Shown piece by piece: positions 47,161-57,505 of a stretch of 64,000 nt of DNA. The stretch's first letter is position 1. Every line of letters starts with the position of its first letter. Made by a program: the position numbers and the translations under genes. This stretch comes from DATBAT01 sp963824805 (GTDB lineage Bacteria; Acidobacteriota; Terriglobia; Terriglobales; Acidobacteriaceae). The notes beneath the pieces were generated by a model. The model searched no databases and was not told where the DNA came from. It saw only the letters and a program-made list of their open reading frames with translations. Where the stretch lies: the NCBI GenBank assembly GCA_963824805.1, contig CAWGQZ010000047.1, positions 8,492 through 72,491 on the forward strand, given 5' to 3'.

Positions 47161-47829
47161 TCATTTTATCGCAGCGTCCAAAGTAAGCCGAAGTAGTTGC
47201 CCGGAATGAGCTCGGACTCTTACCGAAGCACAACTGTCTACGATCCAATCTGCCCCGGCCTCCTTAAGTTCTTCCCCAGAGCACCAGGTTCGCAGGCCGA
47301 GAACTCTGCACCCTGCAGCTTTGCCGGACTGCACGCCGGCCGGAGCATCTTCCAACACCACACAATCGGAGGGTAGCGATTTCAATCTTGCGGCACCTTT
47401 CAAATAAGGCTCGGGGTGTGGCTTCCCGTGTTTGACATCGGAGTAAGTCACCATCAGCGGCGCAATCGGAATGCTTACCGCCGATAACTTTGCCTCCGCC
47501 AGTTCCTTTGAGCATGAAGTCACTACTGTCCACAGGGCACCGTTGAGTGCTGCCAGCAGTTCCCGAGCCCCGTCGCAAGCGACTACACCCTCGAGGTCTT
47601 CCATTTCGGAACGCTCCGCTTCGAGAGTTTCTTTCTCGTGGTCCGCATCCGGAAGATACTCCTGCACAATGGCCATGCTGGGACGGCCGTGGGCGGCCGC
47701 CAACAGTTTCGCAGGATCGAACCCGCGTACCGTCGCCCAACGCGTCCAAACCCGCTCAATGGCGGCCGTGGAGTCAATCAATACTCCGTCCAGATCAAAC
47801 AGCACGGCTTTGCATTCAATATGAATCAT
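47161..47829 (-). CDS. HAD-superfamily phosphatase, paralog of the 33 kb gene
   Basis: HAD motifs FDLDGVLIDSTAAI, VTSCSKE, GKPHPEPYLKGAARL and VLEDAPAGVQSG. The FDLDGVLIDSTA and PEPYLKGA blocks match the protein at 33,077-33,715 exactly, so the two are paralogs within one genome. The cap domain suggests sugar or glycerol phosphatase activity. It is co-directional with the Fpg-like gene 4 bases upstream and with the aminotransferase gene. Confidence 0.87.
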   Translation of the reverse strand: MIHIECKAVLFDLDGVLIDSTAAIERVWTRWATVRGFDPAKLLAAAHGRPSMAIVQEYLPDADHEKETLEAERSEMEDLEGVVACDGARELLAALNGALWTVVTSCSKELAEAKLSAVSIPIAPLMVTYSDVKHGKPHPEPYLKGAARLKSLPSDCVVLEDAPAGVQSGKAAGCRVLGLRTWCSGEELKEAGADWIVDSCASVRVRAHSGQLLRLTLDAAIK

Positions 47830-47833
47830 TAGG

Positions 47834-48733
47834 TCATCGTCTCTTCAACGCTTCCAACTCATCCAGCGTACGCGGCCAATCCGATCCCAACAGCCGCGAC
47901 ATGCTCCGGTCAGCCAGGACTTTTCCGCCTGTCTGACATTTCGCGCAATAGTTCGTTTCGTTGTCAGCATAGCGGATGCGCTGAACCTTTTCGCCGCAGC
48001 GCGGACACGCCTCCCCGTAGCGCCCATGCACTGCCATTCCCTTCCGAAATGCGGTGACTTTTTCGGGAAATGCGAGCTTGGCCTCCGCTTTCAAGCGATC
48101 CATCCAAAGTTCGAGGGTGTGTCTGGTGGCCGCGTATAGCCGCACCCATTCGTCTGGCTTGAGCTTGTGGGTAAGAGAAATCGGCGATAGTTGAGCTGCA
48201 TGCAGAATCTCGTCGGAATACGCATTGCCGATCCCGCTCAGCAATCGCGGATCGGTTAGGGCCCTCTTCAAGGTTCGATTTTCGACGGTAAGCGTCGCTC
48301 GAAAGCTTTCGAGGTCAGCGCTGAATACGTCGATACCTCCTGGATCGACGGAAAGCAAACCCTCCTCACCGCGGAAGACATGCAACGACGCGCGTCGGCG
48401 GGCGCCGGCCTCGGTGAGTACAAGAGAACCCTTCGGAAAATCAAATGCCGCCAGCATCTGGCGGCCTCCTAGCTTGGCCTCGGGCTTTCGCCAGTGCAGG
48501 CGGCCAGCGATCATCAAGTGAAGCACCAGCCAGAGATCGTTATCCACCGAGATCGCAATGCGCTTGCCGATCCGGCGCAATTCTCGCACCGTGCCTCCTT
48601 CCACCTCCGAGATCGAGGGCTGTACGGTACGGAGCAGAAACGGACTGGAGATTCGGACGTGTTGAACAGACTGCCCAATGATGCGAGGTTCAAGCGCGCT
48701 GATGTAAGCGGAGATGTCAGGCAGTTCAGGCAC
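47834..48733 (-). CDS. Fpg/Nei family DNA glycosylase
   Basis: Removes oxidised bases and cleaves the abasic site. The N-terminus PELPDISAY provides the catalytic Pro and Glu, and a C-terminal zinc finger CPRCGEKV...YADNETNYCAKCQ is complete. The sixth residue is Asp instead of the Glu found in classical MutM (PELPE), which suggests a divergent Nei/MutM clade rather than true MutM, so no symbol is given. The central block GNAYSDEILHAAQLSP is conserved. Confidence 0.88.
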   Translation of the reverse strand: MPELPDISAYISALEPRIIGQSVQHVRISSPFLLRTVQPSISEVEGGTVRELRRIGKRIAISVDNDLWLVLHLMIAGRLHWRKPEAKLGGRQMLAAFDFPKGSLVLTEAGARRRASLHVFRGEEGLLSVDPGGIDVFSADLESFRATLTVENRTLKRALTDPRLLSGIGNAYSDEILHAAQLSPISLTHKLKPDEWVRLYAATRHTLELWMDRLKAEAKLAFPEKVTAFRKGMAVHGRYGEACPRCGEKVQRIRYADNETNYCAKCQTGGKVLADRSMSRLLGSDWPRTLDELEALKRR

Positions 48734-48808
48734 GCATACCAGATTGCATGGAAGGTGAGCAACTTCCGCAAGCTGCCTCGGGTTCGTAAGAATGCCTTGG
48801 GGCGGAGA

Positions 48809-49963
48809 TCAGATCGCTTTGAGCGCCGTCTCCAGGTCCCGAACGATATCCTCAACATCTTCAATCCCAACCGAAATCCTTACCATTCCGTCTGTGATCC
48901 CGATTGTCTTACGTCCCTTCGGTCCCAGCGCAGCGTGAGTCATGGTCGCGGGATGCGATATCAGCGTCTCCACTCCGCCCAGGGACTCCGCCAGCGAACA
49001 CACGCGCACCTTCTTTAACAGCCTCTTGGCATTGGCCAGAGAGCCGGTTTCAAATGTGATCATGGCCCCAAAGCCGCTCATCTGCTCCATCGCCAGTTCA
49101 TGCTGCGGGTGGTCGGGCAATCCCGGATAAAAAACTCTCTTCACTTTCTTATGTCCTGCAAGAAACCCGGCGACGATCCGGCCGCTCTCATCATGCTGTT
49201 CCATCCGAACCGCCAGTGTCTTAACCCCCCGCAAGATTAGCCAGCACTCAAACGGAGACAGAATCGCCCCCGCCGCCTTCTGCACAAACGCGAGCTTCTC
49301 GGCCTGCTCTTTTTTGGTGCATACGACCACGCCGCCCAGTCCATCGCTGTGTCCATTCAGAAATTTTGTCGTGGAATGGACCACCATGTCAGCGCCCAGG
49401 GCAATCGGCTGCTGGAAATATGGGGACATGAAAGTGTTGTCCACCACCAGCTCAGCCTTTTTACGCCTGCATATTTGGCTTACCGCCCGGATATCGGTCA
49501 ACGCCATCAGCGGATTGGTTGGCGTCTCCATGTAAACCATGCGCGTATTCTTCTGGATGGCGCGTTCCACGTTCGCTGGATCGGTGGTGTTGACGTAGGT
49601 AAATTCCAAACCAAAATTCGCCAGCACCTGATTGAACAGGCGCGGCACGCCTCCGTAAAGATCGTGTCCGCAGACCACGTGGTCTCCAACCTTGAACAAA
49701 GTACAGATGGCATTGGTAGCCGCCATTCCGCTGGCGAATACACGTGCCGCAATGCCGCCTTCTAGCGCCGCCAGGTTTTCTTCCAGCCGCGTCCGGGTAG
49801 GGTTCGAGACCCGGGAATACTCGTACCCCTTGTTTTTGCCCAGCCCTTCCTGCACGTAGGTCGAGGTTGGATAAATGGGTACCGAAACCGCGCCCGTAAG
49901 GGGATCGGGTTCCTGTCCGGCATGAATGGCCAATGTGGCAAATCCCTCTTGTTTCTTGCCCAT
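48809..49963 (-). CDS. Cystathionine gamma-synthase/lyase-type PLP enzyme
   Basis: Cys/Met metabolism PLP family: the cofactor lysine lies in HSTTKFLNGHSDGLGG, with the MVYMETPTNPLM and SLGGVETLISHPATMTHA blocks. At 384 residues it fits MetB (O-acylhomoserine cystathionine synthase) or MetC/CGL; the sequence alone does not settle which. It lies 73 bases from cysK on the same strand, which supports sulfur amino acid metabolism as a local theme. Confidence 0.88.
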   Translation of the reverse strand: MGKKQEGFATLAIHAGQEPDPLTGAVSVPIYPTSTYVQEGLGKNKGYEYSRVSNPTRTRLEENLAALEGGIAARVFASGMAATNAICTLFKVGDHVVCGHDLYGGVPRLFNQVLANFGLEFTYVNTTDPANVERAIQKNTRMVYMETPTNPLMALTDIRAVSQICRRKKAELVVDNTFMSPYFQQPIALGADMVVHSTTKFLNGHSDGLGGVVVCTKKEQAEKLAFVQKAAGAILSPFECWLILRGVKTLAVRMEQHDESGRIVAGFLAGHKKVKRVFYPGLPDHPQHELAMEQMSGFGAMITFETGSLANAKRLLKKVRVCSLAESLGGVETLISHPATMTHAALGPKGRKTIGITDGMVRISVGIEDVEDIVRDLETALKAI

Positions 49964-50036
49964 GAAGTTTCTTTCTTAAGAACAAATTTATGACTGCGTG
50001 GCGTCGCGTTATTAACTGGCTACCACAGCGCTTGGA

Positions 50037-50987
50037 CTAAACTCCGCCCTCGAAAATCTTCTTCGAAAGATATCTCTCAGCGGAGTCGGGAATCATCGTC
50101 ACCACTGTCCCCTTACCCAATCTCTTCGCAACTTGAAGCGCAGCAAAAACACTTGCGCCGCCGCTCGAGCCCGAGAGCACTCCTTCGCGGGCAGCCAATT
50201 GCTTCACCATACCGAAGGCGTCATCATCACTAACCATCAGAACTTCGTCGCAGACCGACGGATCGAAATTTCCCGGAATAAAGCTCGCGCCGATCCCCTC
50301 CACTTTGTGCGGCCCTGGGGGTTTGCCGCCAAGTATCGATCCCTGGGTCTCGACTGCGATTGCCAGCACTTTCGGCAGACGCTTCTTCATGTACCGGGCA
50401 ACTCCGGTGAACGTTCCAGCCGTGCCCGCGCCGATTACTATGGCATCAATCTTTCCTTCCATCTGCTCGAAGATTTCCACTGCTGTGGTTTCACAGTGGT
50501 AGTCAGGATTGGCGGGATTGAAAAACTGCCCTGCCATAAATGCCTTGGGATCGCGCGCGACCAACTCCTTTGCCTGGCGAATCGCCCCCTGCATTCCCTC
50601 CGCGTCCGGCGTGCGGGTGACGTCAGCGCCCAAGGCCCGCATGATCGCAACCTTCTCTTCAGAAAAGCGCTCAGGCACGAACAGAGCCACCTTGTAACCA
50701 CGATTGACCCCAATCAGGGCTAGGCCAATGCCAGTATTGCCGGCAGTCGCCTCCACGATGGTCCCGCCGGGCTTAAGTTGCCCTTCCTGCTCGGCCCGGC
50801 GGATGATTCCGATAGCGGCGCGATCCTTCACGCTGCCGCCTGGATTCAGGTATTCCAGCTTGGCAAACACTTCGGCCGACCCCGGCTGGGCGATGTGTTT
50901 TAGTTTCAAAAGCGGGGTTGCACCCACGAGCTGAGTAATGTCGTCAGTGACGCGCAGCGGAGCGCTGGAAACAGTTTTGGTAGCCAC
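50037..50987 (-). CDS. cysK: Cysteine synthase A (O-acetylserine sulfhydrylase)
   Basis: Makes cysteine from O-acetylserine and sulfide. The PLP lysine lies in NPGGSVKDRAAIG, and EATAGNTGIGLA, the GAGTAGTFTGVARY glycine loop and SSGGASVFAAL are present. The 316-residue length is standard. It is co-directional with the cystathionine-type gene. The first about 13 residues are a short extension. No SAM or T-box element was recognised upstream. Confidence 0.9.
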   Translation of the reverse strand: MATKTVSSAPLRVTDDITQLVGATPLLKLKHIAQPGSAEVFAKLEYLNPGGSVKDRAAIGIIRRAEQEGQLKPGGTIVEATAGNTGIGLALIGVNRGYKVALFVPERFSEEKVAIMRALGADVTRTPDAEGMQGAIRQAKELVARDPKAFMAGQFFNPANPDYHCETTAVEIFEQMEGKIDAIVIGAGTAGTFTGVARYMKKRLPKVLAIAVETQGSILGGKPPGPHKVEGIGASFIPGNFDPSVCDEVLMVSDDDAFGMVKQLAAREGVLSGSSGGASVFAALQVAKRLGKGTVVTMIPDSAERYLSKKIFEGGV

Positions 50988-51086
50988 GCTACAAGACTAT
51001 GGGGGCGGTAGCAAGAAGGTCAATTATCGGAAGTAAGCAGCGGGACGGCATTCCGTACAGCGGCAGCCGGTGAAGCAGACTCCTAC

Positions 51087-51620
51087 CTACTGCGCGCCGC
51101 CGGCCAGCCGCTCGTCCCCGGCGTAGTAACCACTCCGCGTGCGCACCGTAAGCTTGCCGTGTCCGTGGGCGTCGGCTTCGACACGAATGGTGCGATATCC
51201 ACCCGCACTCTTGGGATTGGTCGGCTTGTATCCGATTGTGTACTGGTTGCGAATGTCGTGGGCCACCTGGCGGCTGATTTCGTCCACTTCGTCCACCGTC
51301 TTTGGAAAGAACGCGATCCCGCCCGTGCGCTCGCAAATGGTCTGCAGCACCCGCCGGGTACGGTGTTGACGCTCATCGCCCAAGATCGCAATGGCGTAAA
51401 CCGTAGGCCCGTTCTCTTGCTGGATGCGCTTCACCGCCTGCTCCAGCGACTCACGGCTTGCCGTATCTTCCCCGTCCGTTACCACGAACAGCACTTTCTT
51501 CTGCAAGGCTGAGTTCTTGCTCTGGTCCGCCGAGGCCACGACCGCGTCATAGAGCGCCGTTCCGCCTCGCGCCTCGACTTTTTCCAGAGCTTCGCGCAAT
51601 TTGTTGATGTCGCTGGTAAA
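51087..51620 (-). CDS. VWA-domain protein, N-terminus cut at the contig join
   Basis: The intact part begins at FTSDINKLREALEKV and has the MIDAS-type residues GGTALYDA and VTDGEDTASRES. A C-terminal extension, DIRNQYTIGYKPTNP...SGYYAG, is typical of VWA proteins abundant in Acidobacteriota. The expected signal peptide and first VWA strand are missing: the frame continues into high-GC sequence that bears no resemblance to the family. The truncation coincides with the composition break, so it is an assembly edge, not a natural deletion. Confidence 0.8.
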   Translation of the reverse strand, partial: FTSDINKLREALEKVEARGGTALYDAVVASADQSKNSALQKKVLFVVTDGEDTASRESLEQAVKRIQQENGPTVYAIAILGDERQHRTRRVLQTICERTGGIAFFPKTVDEVDEISRQVAHDIRNQYTIGYKPTNPKSAGGYRTIRVEADAHGHGKLTVRTRSGYYAGDERLAGGAQ

Positions 51621-51672
51621 GAGCGAATCGTTGTTATGTTCCTCTACTGCGTCCGTTACGTATTGCTCGTCG
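51617..51672. other. Probable chimeric join between two genomes
   Basis: Left of this stretch the VWA gene is acidobacterial and well formed. To the right a BNR-repeat frame begins in the middle of a protein, GC rises sharply and indels become dense. The exact base cannot be fixed; the stretch from about 51,617 to 51,672 contains it. Confidence 0.85.
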
Positions 51673-52587
51673 GCCGCCGGGCCCTGGCTCCGCGTCGGCC
51701 CACCCGCGTTCCCCGCCATGACCGCCGTCGCGGCGCAGGGCGACTCGCTGTTCGGGCTCGCGCAGAACGGCGATATCTGGCGCGCCGACGCGGGTGCCGG
51801 TTGGGTGCGGCGCTCGACGCGTCCGCGCACGGGCACGAGCATCCTGGTCGCGTCGCCGGGCGTGCTCTACGTCGCCTCGACCGACCCGAAGATCCTCTCG
51901 CGCTCAACCAACGGCGGCCGTGACTTCATCCGCTGCGGACGCGACGGGTTGCCGCCGGCACCAACTTCGTGGTCGCGACGGCGAACGGCCGGGTCGGCGT
52001 CGTCCGCGCCCATCGCCTCGCGCTGTCGTCGAACCAGTGCCGCACGTGGACGCGGCCTCGATCAGGGGCCGCATCCGTCGATCGCGCGCACCGGCACGAC
52101 GTGGCTCGCCGTCGTCGAGCGCCCGGGGCTGGCGGCGGCCAACCGGTTCCGGCTGCTCGCGTCGACCGATCTCGGCCGCACCTGGCGGGTGCGCGCCAAC
52201 CGGTCGGCGTTCCTGATCGGGTCGCCGCCCGGGCTCGGCGTGGCGTCGCTGGTGGCCGACCCGGTCGACGGCTGAACCGGCTCTGGCTGATCCACAACGG
52301 CCGGCTGGCGGAGCGACAACGGCGGGCGCAGCTGGGACCAACGCGACACCCGCGGCGATGCGCGTAACCACGGTCGTCCCAGCGCGACCCGCGCGAACAA
52401 CGTCCACGTCCTCGGGCTGACCTCGACCCGCCGGCCGATCACGCGCACGTCGTCGAGTTCCGGCACCACGTGGACCGACATCCGGCTCCCGCCACCGGGG
52501 CGCTGCCGCACGTGCCCTCCTGTTCGCCACGTCCACCACCCGCGCGGCCATCGCCACCAGCCCGGCGTCTGGACGTACGCTTTCTAG
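51660..52587 (+). CDS. BNR/Asp-box repeat protein, N-terminus missing, several frameshifts
   Basis: Asp-box motifs of sialidase-type propellers recur: RSTNGGRDF, SSNQCRTWTRP, STDLGRTWRV, SDNGGRSWDQR and SSGTTWTDI. The first recognisable piece is GPWLRVGPPAFPAMTAVAAQGDSLFGLAQNGDIW, which already lies inside the fold, so the 5' part is lost at the join. At least three frame changes are needed to follow it. Proteins with these repeats include sialidases and photosystem assembly factors; without catalytic residues no activity is assigned. The end is taken at the TAG 52585-52587, in the last readable frame. Confidence 0.65.
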
Positions 52588-52594
52588 CGACCTG

Positions 52595-53973
52595 CTAGGA
52601 GCCGGGAACGGCCTCGAACCGCGCGACGCACTCGACGTGGTGCGTGTGCGGGAACATGTCGACCGGGCGGACCCGCTCCAGCCGGTAGCCGCCCTCGACG
52701 AGCAGCGCGGCGTTCGCCGGCGAGCGTCGTCGGGTTGCACGAGACGTACACGAGGCGCCGCGGCTCGAGCTCCAGCACCCGCCGCACGGCCTTCGGCGTC
52801 AGGCCGGCGCGCGGCGGGTCGACGCACGACGACGTCCGGGACGGCAGGCCGCCCTCGAGCAGCGGGCGGACGGCCTTGGCGACGTCGCCGGGGACGAACT
52901 CGACGTTCTCGACGCCGTTGCGCTCCGCGTTCTCGACGGCGCGCTCGACGGCCTCCTCACGACCTCGACGCCGAACACCTGCCCGGCGCGCCGGGCCAGC
53001 GCCAGCGCGATCGAGCCGATGCCGGAGTAGAGGTCCCACACGACCTCGTCGCCGCCAGCCCCGCCTCCTCGATGGCGAGCTCGTAGAGGCGCTCGCACAT
53101 CGCGGTGTTGGTCTGCAGGAAGGCGCCGGCCGAGACGCTGCAGCCGCAGCCCGAGCAGCTCCTCCTCGTACCAGTCGCGGCCGAACCAGCGTCGTCGCCA
53201 GGCCGGTGCGTGACCTCGGCGAGGCGCTCGGGTCCGCGTGCAGCAGGCCGACGCAGCCGGGGACGCGCTCGGCCAGCTCCTCGATGAGCCGGTCGACGGC
53301 GGCAGCTCGCCCGTCGCCGTGACCAGCGTCAGCAGGAGCTCGCCGGTGCGGTCGGAGCGCGCACGACCAGGTGGCGCAGGTAGCCGGTGTTGCTGCGCCG
53401 GTCCCAGATGTCGCGCGTTGATGCGGCGGGCCCAGGCCTCGACGACGCGGCGCGCCTCGTTGACCGGCCTCGCCGATCAGCAGGCAGGCGTTGACGGGCA
53501 TGATCTCGTCCCAGCGGCCGGCCCGGTGGAACCCGAGCGCGGGCCCCTCCTCGGTCTCGCCGAAGGAGAACTCGAGCTTGTTGCGGTAGCCGTAGGTGCG
53601 GATCGCGCGGGACGATCGGGTCCTGGACGAAGTCGCTCTGGTGGCCGATGCGCTCAGCACGTCGCGCGATCTGCTGCGCCTTCCAGACCGTAGCTGCGCG
53701 GCGTAGTCGAGGTCCTGCCACTTGCAGCCGCCGCACGCACCGAAGTGCGGGCAGGGCGCGATCACGCCGGTCGGGGCCCGGCGCCAGCGTCTCGACCGTG
53801 GTCGCCTCGCCGTAGGACCGCTTCACCTTGGTGACGCGGGCGCGCACGCGGTCGCCCGGCAGCGCACGGTCGACGAACAGGACGAAGTCGTCGAGCCGGG
53901 CGACGCCGCGACCGCCGAACGCGAGGGAGTCCACGAGGACCTCGACCTCGCTGCCTTTCTCGGGTCTTGACAT
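52595..53973 (-). CDS. 23S rRNA (uracil-5-)-methyltransferase, RlmD/TrmA family, frameshifted
   Basis: The N-terminal TRAM domain starts EKGSEVEVLVDSLAFGGRGVARLDDFVLFVDRALPGDRVRARV. The cluster cysteines lie in CPHFGACGGCKWQDLDYAAQL, and the C-terminal catalytic part in DPPRAGLTPKAVRRVLEL and YVSCNPTTLA. Pieces lie in three frames, at least six breaks, with an S-adenosylmethionine region readable only partly. The stop follows HHVECVARFEAVPGS. The breaks are spread over the whole gene, as expected of poor sequence rather than one lesion. It abuts the MFS gene with no gap. Confidence 0.82.
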
Positions 53974-55150
53974 CTACGCCGGAGTGTACGCACGGTGCGC
54001 GATCCGGCGTGCCGTCAGCGCACCGGCCAGGCAGAACACGGCGCAGCGACGCGAACATCACGGCGAACCCGCTCTTCTCGGCGAGTGAGCCCGAGCGCGG
54101 GCGGCGTGATCGATCCGATCAGGAACACGACCGTCGACGCGGCGCCGACCGCGACGCCCGGCCGACCGGCCGGCCACCTCGCCGGCGATCACGTAGACGA
54201 TGCCGTTGAAGCCCAGCGTGCCGAACGCCAGCAGCACGGCCGCGATCACGCCCGGCACGAGGCCCGCGCGGAGCGCGAACGGGAACGGGATCACCGTCGC
54301 GGCGCCGAGCAGGCCGAGCGCCGACAGCGTGGCGACGCGACGGGTTCCGCCGGCCCGGTCGGCCGACGAAGCCCCAGACGACGCGGGCCGCGGCGGCGCC
54401 GAGGTTGAGCGCGGCGAAGACGATCGCGGCGCCGGTCTCCGACAGACCGGCGTCGTGCGCGGCGCTGACCGTGAACGTGAGCACGCCGCCGAGCGTGGTC
54501 ACGTACAGCGCGCCGGTCAGCATCGACCCAGCGCAGCGGCACCGGAAACGACGCCGCGCATCGGCCGGCAGGTCGGCCTGGCGCTCGGCCGGGGCCGGCC
54601 GCGTAGGCGAACAGGAAGCCGAACGCGAGCACGAGCATCGCGGCACCGAGAAGGCCAGCTCGCAGGCCGCCGAAGTGGTAGAGGATCGGCAGCAGGCCGG
54701 CGGCGACGAACCCGCCGACGGGCACGGCCATCTGGCGCAGGCCGAGGATGCGCCCGCGGCGGTCGGGCGGGAAGTGGATCAGGATCGCGGTCATGCCGGC
54801 GACCGGCACCGCGGCGGCGCCGATGCCCGGAGATCAGCAGCGCCGACGAACATCACCGGCAGCGTCGGCGCGAAGCCGGCCAGCGGTCAGGCCCGCGGCG
54901 CCGATGATCGAGCCGGCGATCAGCACGGGCGCGCGCCGATGCGGTCGCACAGGCGGCCGGCGGCGATCAGCGCGACGGCCGGTCCGACGCCCGTGGCGCC
55001 GAACAGGAAGGCGAACTCGACCGTGCTGACGCCGCGGTCGTTGCGCAGGGCCAGGGTCAGCGCCGGCAGGCCGAACTGCACCAGCGAGATGGCGATCTGC
55101 GACGCGATCGCGCACAGGACGATGAGGTGACGCCGGGGCCACCGGTACAC
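53974..55150 (-). CDS. MFS transporter, frameshifted
   Basis: Reads HLIVLCAIASQIAISLVQFGLPALTLAL, FAFLFGATGVGPAVALIAAGRLCDRIGARP, then LGLRQMAVPVGGFVAAGLLPILYHFGGLRAGLLGAA and TGALYVTTLGGVLTFTVSAAHDAGLSETGAAIVFAALNLGAAAARVVWGF, giving about 12 hydrophobic segments over several frames. The GTG at 55150 is a plausible start. It is divergent from a LysR regulator 42 bases away, so the regulator probably controls it. The TAG at 53974-53976 directly precedes the rlmD-like ATG. Confidence 0.78.
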
Positions 55151-55192
55151 CGTACCATCGCCGGATACCCGCGTTAGCATAGGCAGGTACCG

Positions 55193-56174
55193 ATGGAGCC
55201 CGAAGGCACGATCATTCCCACGCGGCGGCTCGTGGCGTTCCTGGCGGTGCTCGAGCACGGCGGCGTCTCGCGTGCGGCCGAGCGGCTCGGCGTCCGCCAG
55301 CCGACCATCTCCGGGCTGATCCGCTCGCTCGAGCGCGACGTCGGCACCGACCTGTTCGTGCGGCGCCGCGGCCCACTGCGGCCGACCGCGGCCGGCACCG
55401 CGCTGGCGCCGCCACGCGGCCGGTCTGCTGCGCGCGGTGGAGGAGGCCGGCGAGGCGGTCGCCCGCGCCGACCGCGACGCGCGGCGGCACCTCTCGCATC
55501 GCCGCCGGCGAGGCGCTGGCGACGCACGTGCTGCCGCCCGCCGTCGTCGAAGCTGCGCGAGCGGCTGCCGGGCCTGACGGTCGAGTTCGTGGTCGGCGAC
55601 GAGGCGCGCGTGGTCGAGGCGCTGCGCTCGGGCGAGGTCGACGCGGCGCTGCTGACCGACCGCACCGAGGCGCGCGACCTCGAGATGCACGACTACGCGC
55701 CCGGCCGGCTGGTGCTGGTCGCCGCGCCCGACGCACCGCTGGTCGGGCGCGGCCGCGCATCGCTGGCGCGACCTGGCCCGCGAGACGCTGGTGGTGCGCG
55801 ACGCCGGCACCGTCAATCGCCGGGAGGTCGAGCAGATGCTGACCGCCGCCGGCGTCGCGCCGAGCGCCCGGCTGGTGGCGTCGTAGCTGGAGGCGGTGAA
55901 GCGCTGTGCGGAGGCCGGGCTGGGCGTCACCGTCGTGCCCAACATCGCCGTCGAGCGCGAGCTGGCCGAGGGGCTGCTGTCGGCGGCCGCTGGACGCGCC
56001 CGGGCTGGACTACCGCTTCATCCTCGCCACCCGTCGCGGCGAGCCGTCGACGCCGCACGGTGGCGCGCGCTGCTCGAGATCGTGCGCACGGCGCGCGACT
56101 GGTTGACCCTGTCGCGGGACCCGGCGTACCATGTGCCGGAACAACCGGCAATGCTATTGCCGCCAAGGAAATAA
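55193..56174 (+). CDS. LysR-family transcriptional regulator, frameshifted with an in-frame TAG
   Basis: N-terminal winged helix: TRRLVAFLAVLEHGGVSRAAERLGVRQPTISGLIRSLERDVGTDLFVRRR. The effector domain is broken over frames (LPGLTVEFVVGDEARVVEALRSGEVDAALLTDRTE, VKRCAEAGLGVTVVPNIAVERELAEGLL). A TAG at 55884-55886 interrupts VAS-LEAVKRC, where a GAG or AAG would be expected. The divergent MFS gene is the likely target. The C-terminal frame runs to TAA 56172-56174, 11 bases before the oxidoreductase start. Confidence 0.78.
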
Positions 56175-56185
56175 GGAGTCGCGGC

Positions 56186-57498
56186 ATGGAACTGCCGAAG
56201 AGCGTCCGCTTCGTCGTGATCGGGGCGGGCGTCCACGGCCTGTCGACCGCCTACCACCTCGCCAAGGAGCTCAAGGCGCGGGGCGAGGGATCGGGCGAGG
56301 ACATCCTGATCGTCGACAAGACCGGTATCGCGGCCGGCGCGTCCGGGATCGCCTGCGGCGTCGTGCGCAACAACTACTTCCAGCCGGCGATGTCCGAGCT
56401 GATGGCGGCCAACGTCGAGGTCTGGGAGTCCGACCCGGCGGCGTACCACTACAACTCGGTCGGCTACATGGCGCTCGGGCCGAAGGGCCAGGAGTCCGAC
56501 CTGACCGAGGTCGCCGGCCGCCAGGAGCGCATCGGCTACCGCGCACACGCTGGTGACCGGCGAGGCGGAGTGCACGGCCGTACATGCGCGAGCTCTTCCC
56601 CGACTGGCGCGCGCAGGGCATCACGGTCGTCCTGCACGAGCACCGCGGCGGCTTCGCGTTCAACATCGACTCGATGCACGGCATCGCCGACAAGGCGCGC
56701 GCCAAGGGCGTCCGGATCGTCGACGGCGTCGCCGTGACGGGCTTCGACAGCGACGCTCGGGCGCGGTCACGAAGGTGCTAGACCGACCAGGGCGCGATCG
56801 AGGTCGAGCAGGTCATCGTCGGCGTCGGCCCGTGGGTGCCGCAGATCTGGTAGATGCTCGGGCTGCCGCGGCGATCGACATCCGCACGCCGGCCGGCGAC
56901 GTCCACAGGGGCCAGGACATGTGGACGTACTGGTACCTGCAGGAGGGCGAGATCGCGGTCGACCCGAAGATGTTCGACCGCCGCGACGGCTCCGCTCCGC
57001 CGGTGATCCACGTCGACACCGACGCGCCGCTGTACGACGACAACGGCAAGCTGATCACCGACGAGCTGTGGGGCATCTACTACAAGCGCGACCGCCACGG
57101 CGTGCAGGGCGGCGCCGCGCCGCTGACGGTCGGCCCCGACTTCGAGCGTCGACCCGTACCCCACCGCGAGCGTCGAGCCGTCGTTCCCGGACATGTGGTG
57201 CGCCGCGCTGTCGCACTGCATGGAGCGGTTCCAGGGCTGCCGGGCGCTGTACAAGGACGCCCGCTCGGGCGGCGCCGGCGCGTTCACCGCGGACAACTTC
57301 CCGGTGTTCGACTACGTCCGCCCGAACGTCTACGTGATCGCGGACTCCAACCACGGCTACAAGATGATCGGGGTCGGCCGCGAGGTCGCGAAGGTCGTCT
57401 GCGGCGACCACTCGTCGCTGCTCTACCCGTTCCGGTTCGAGCGGTTCGCGACGGGCGACCTGCACCCGGTCTCGAACTCGCCGTACCCCTGGAGCTGA
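56186..57498 (+). CDS. FAD-dependent (DAO/sarcosine-oxidase-like) oxidoreductase, frameshifted
   Basis: AAGGAGTC precedes the ATG. The dinucleotide-binding motif is VVIGAGVHGLSTAYHLAKELKARG; GIAAGASGIACGVVRNNYFQP resembles the SoxB/GlpO flavin-contact region, and the C-terminus has NFPVFDYVRPNVYVIADSNHGYKMIGVGREVA. At about 438 residues it fits subunits of sarcosine, dimethylglycine or N-methylglutamate-type oxidoreductases. Frame breaks occur near 56,545, 56,580 and 56,765, and a TAG interrupts QIW-MLGLP at 56851-56853. A link to the mgs-like operon at 61-64 kb is inferred from proximity. Confidence 0.75.
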
Positions 57499-57505
57499 GC
57501 CGCGA

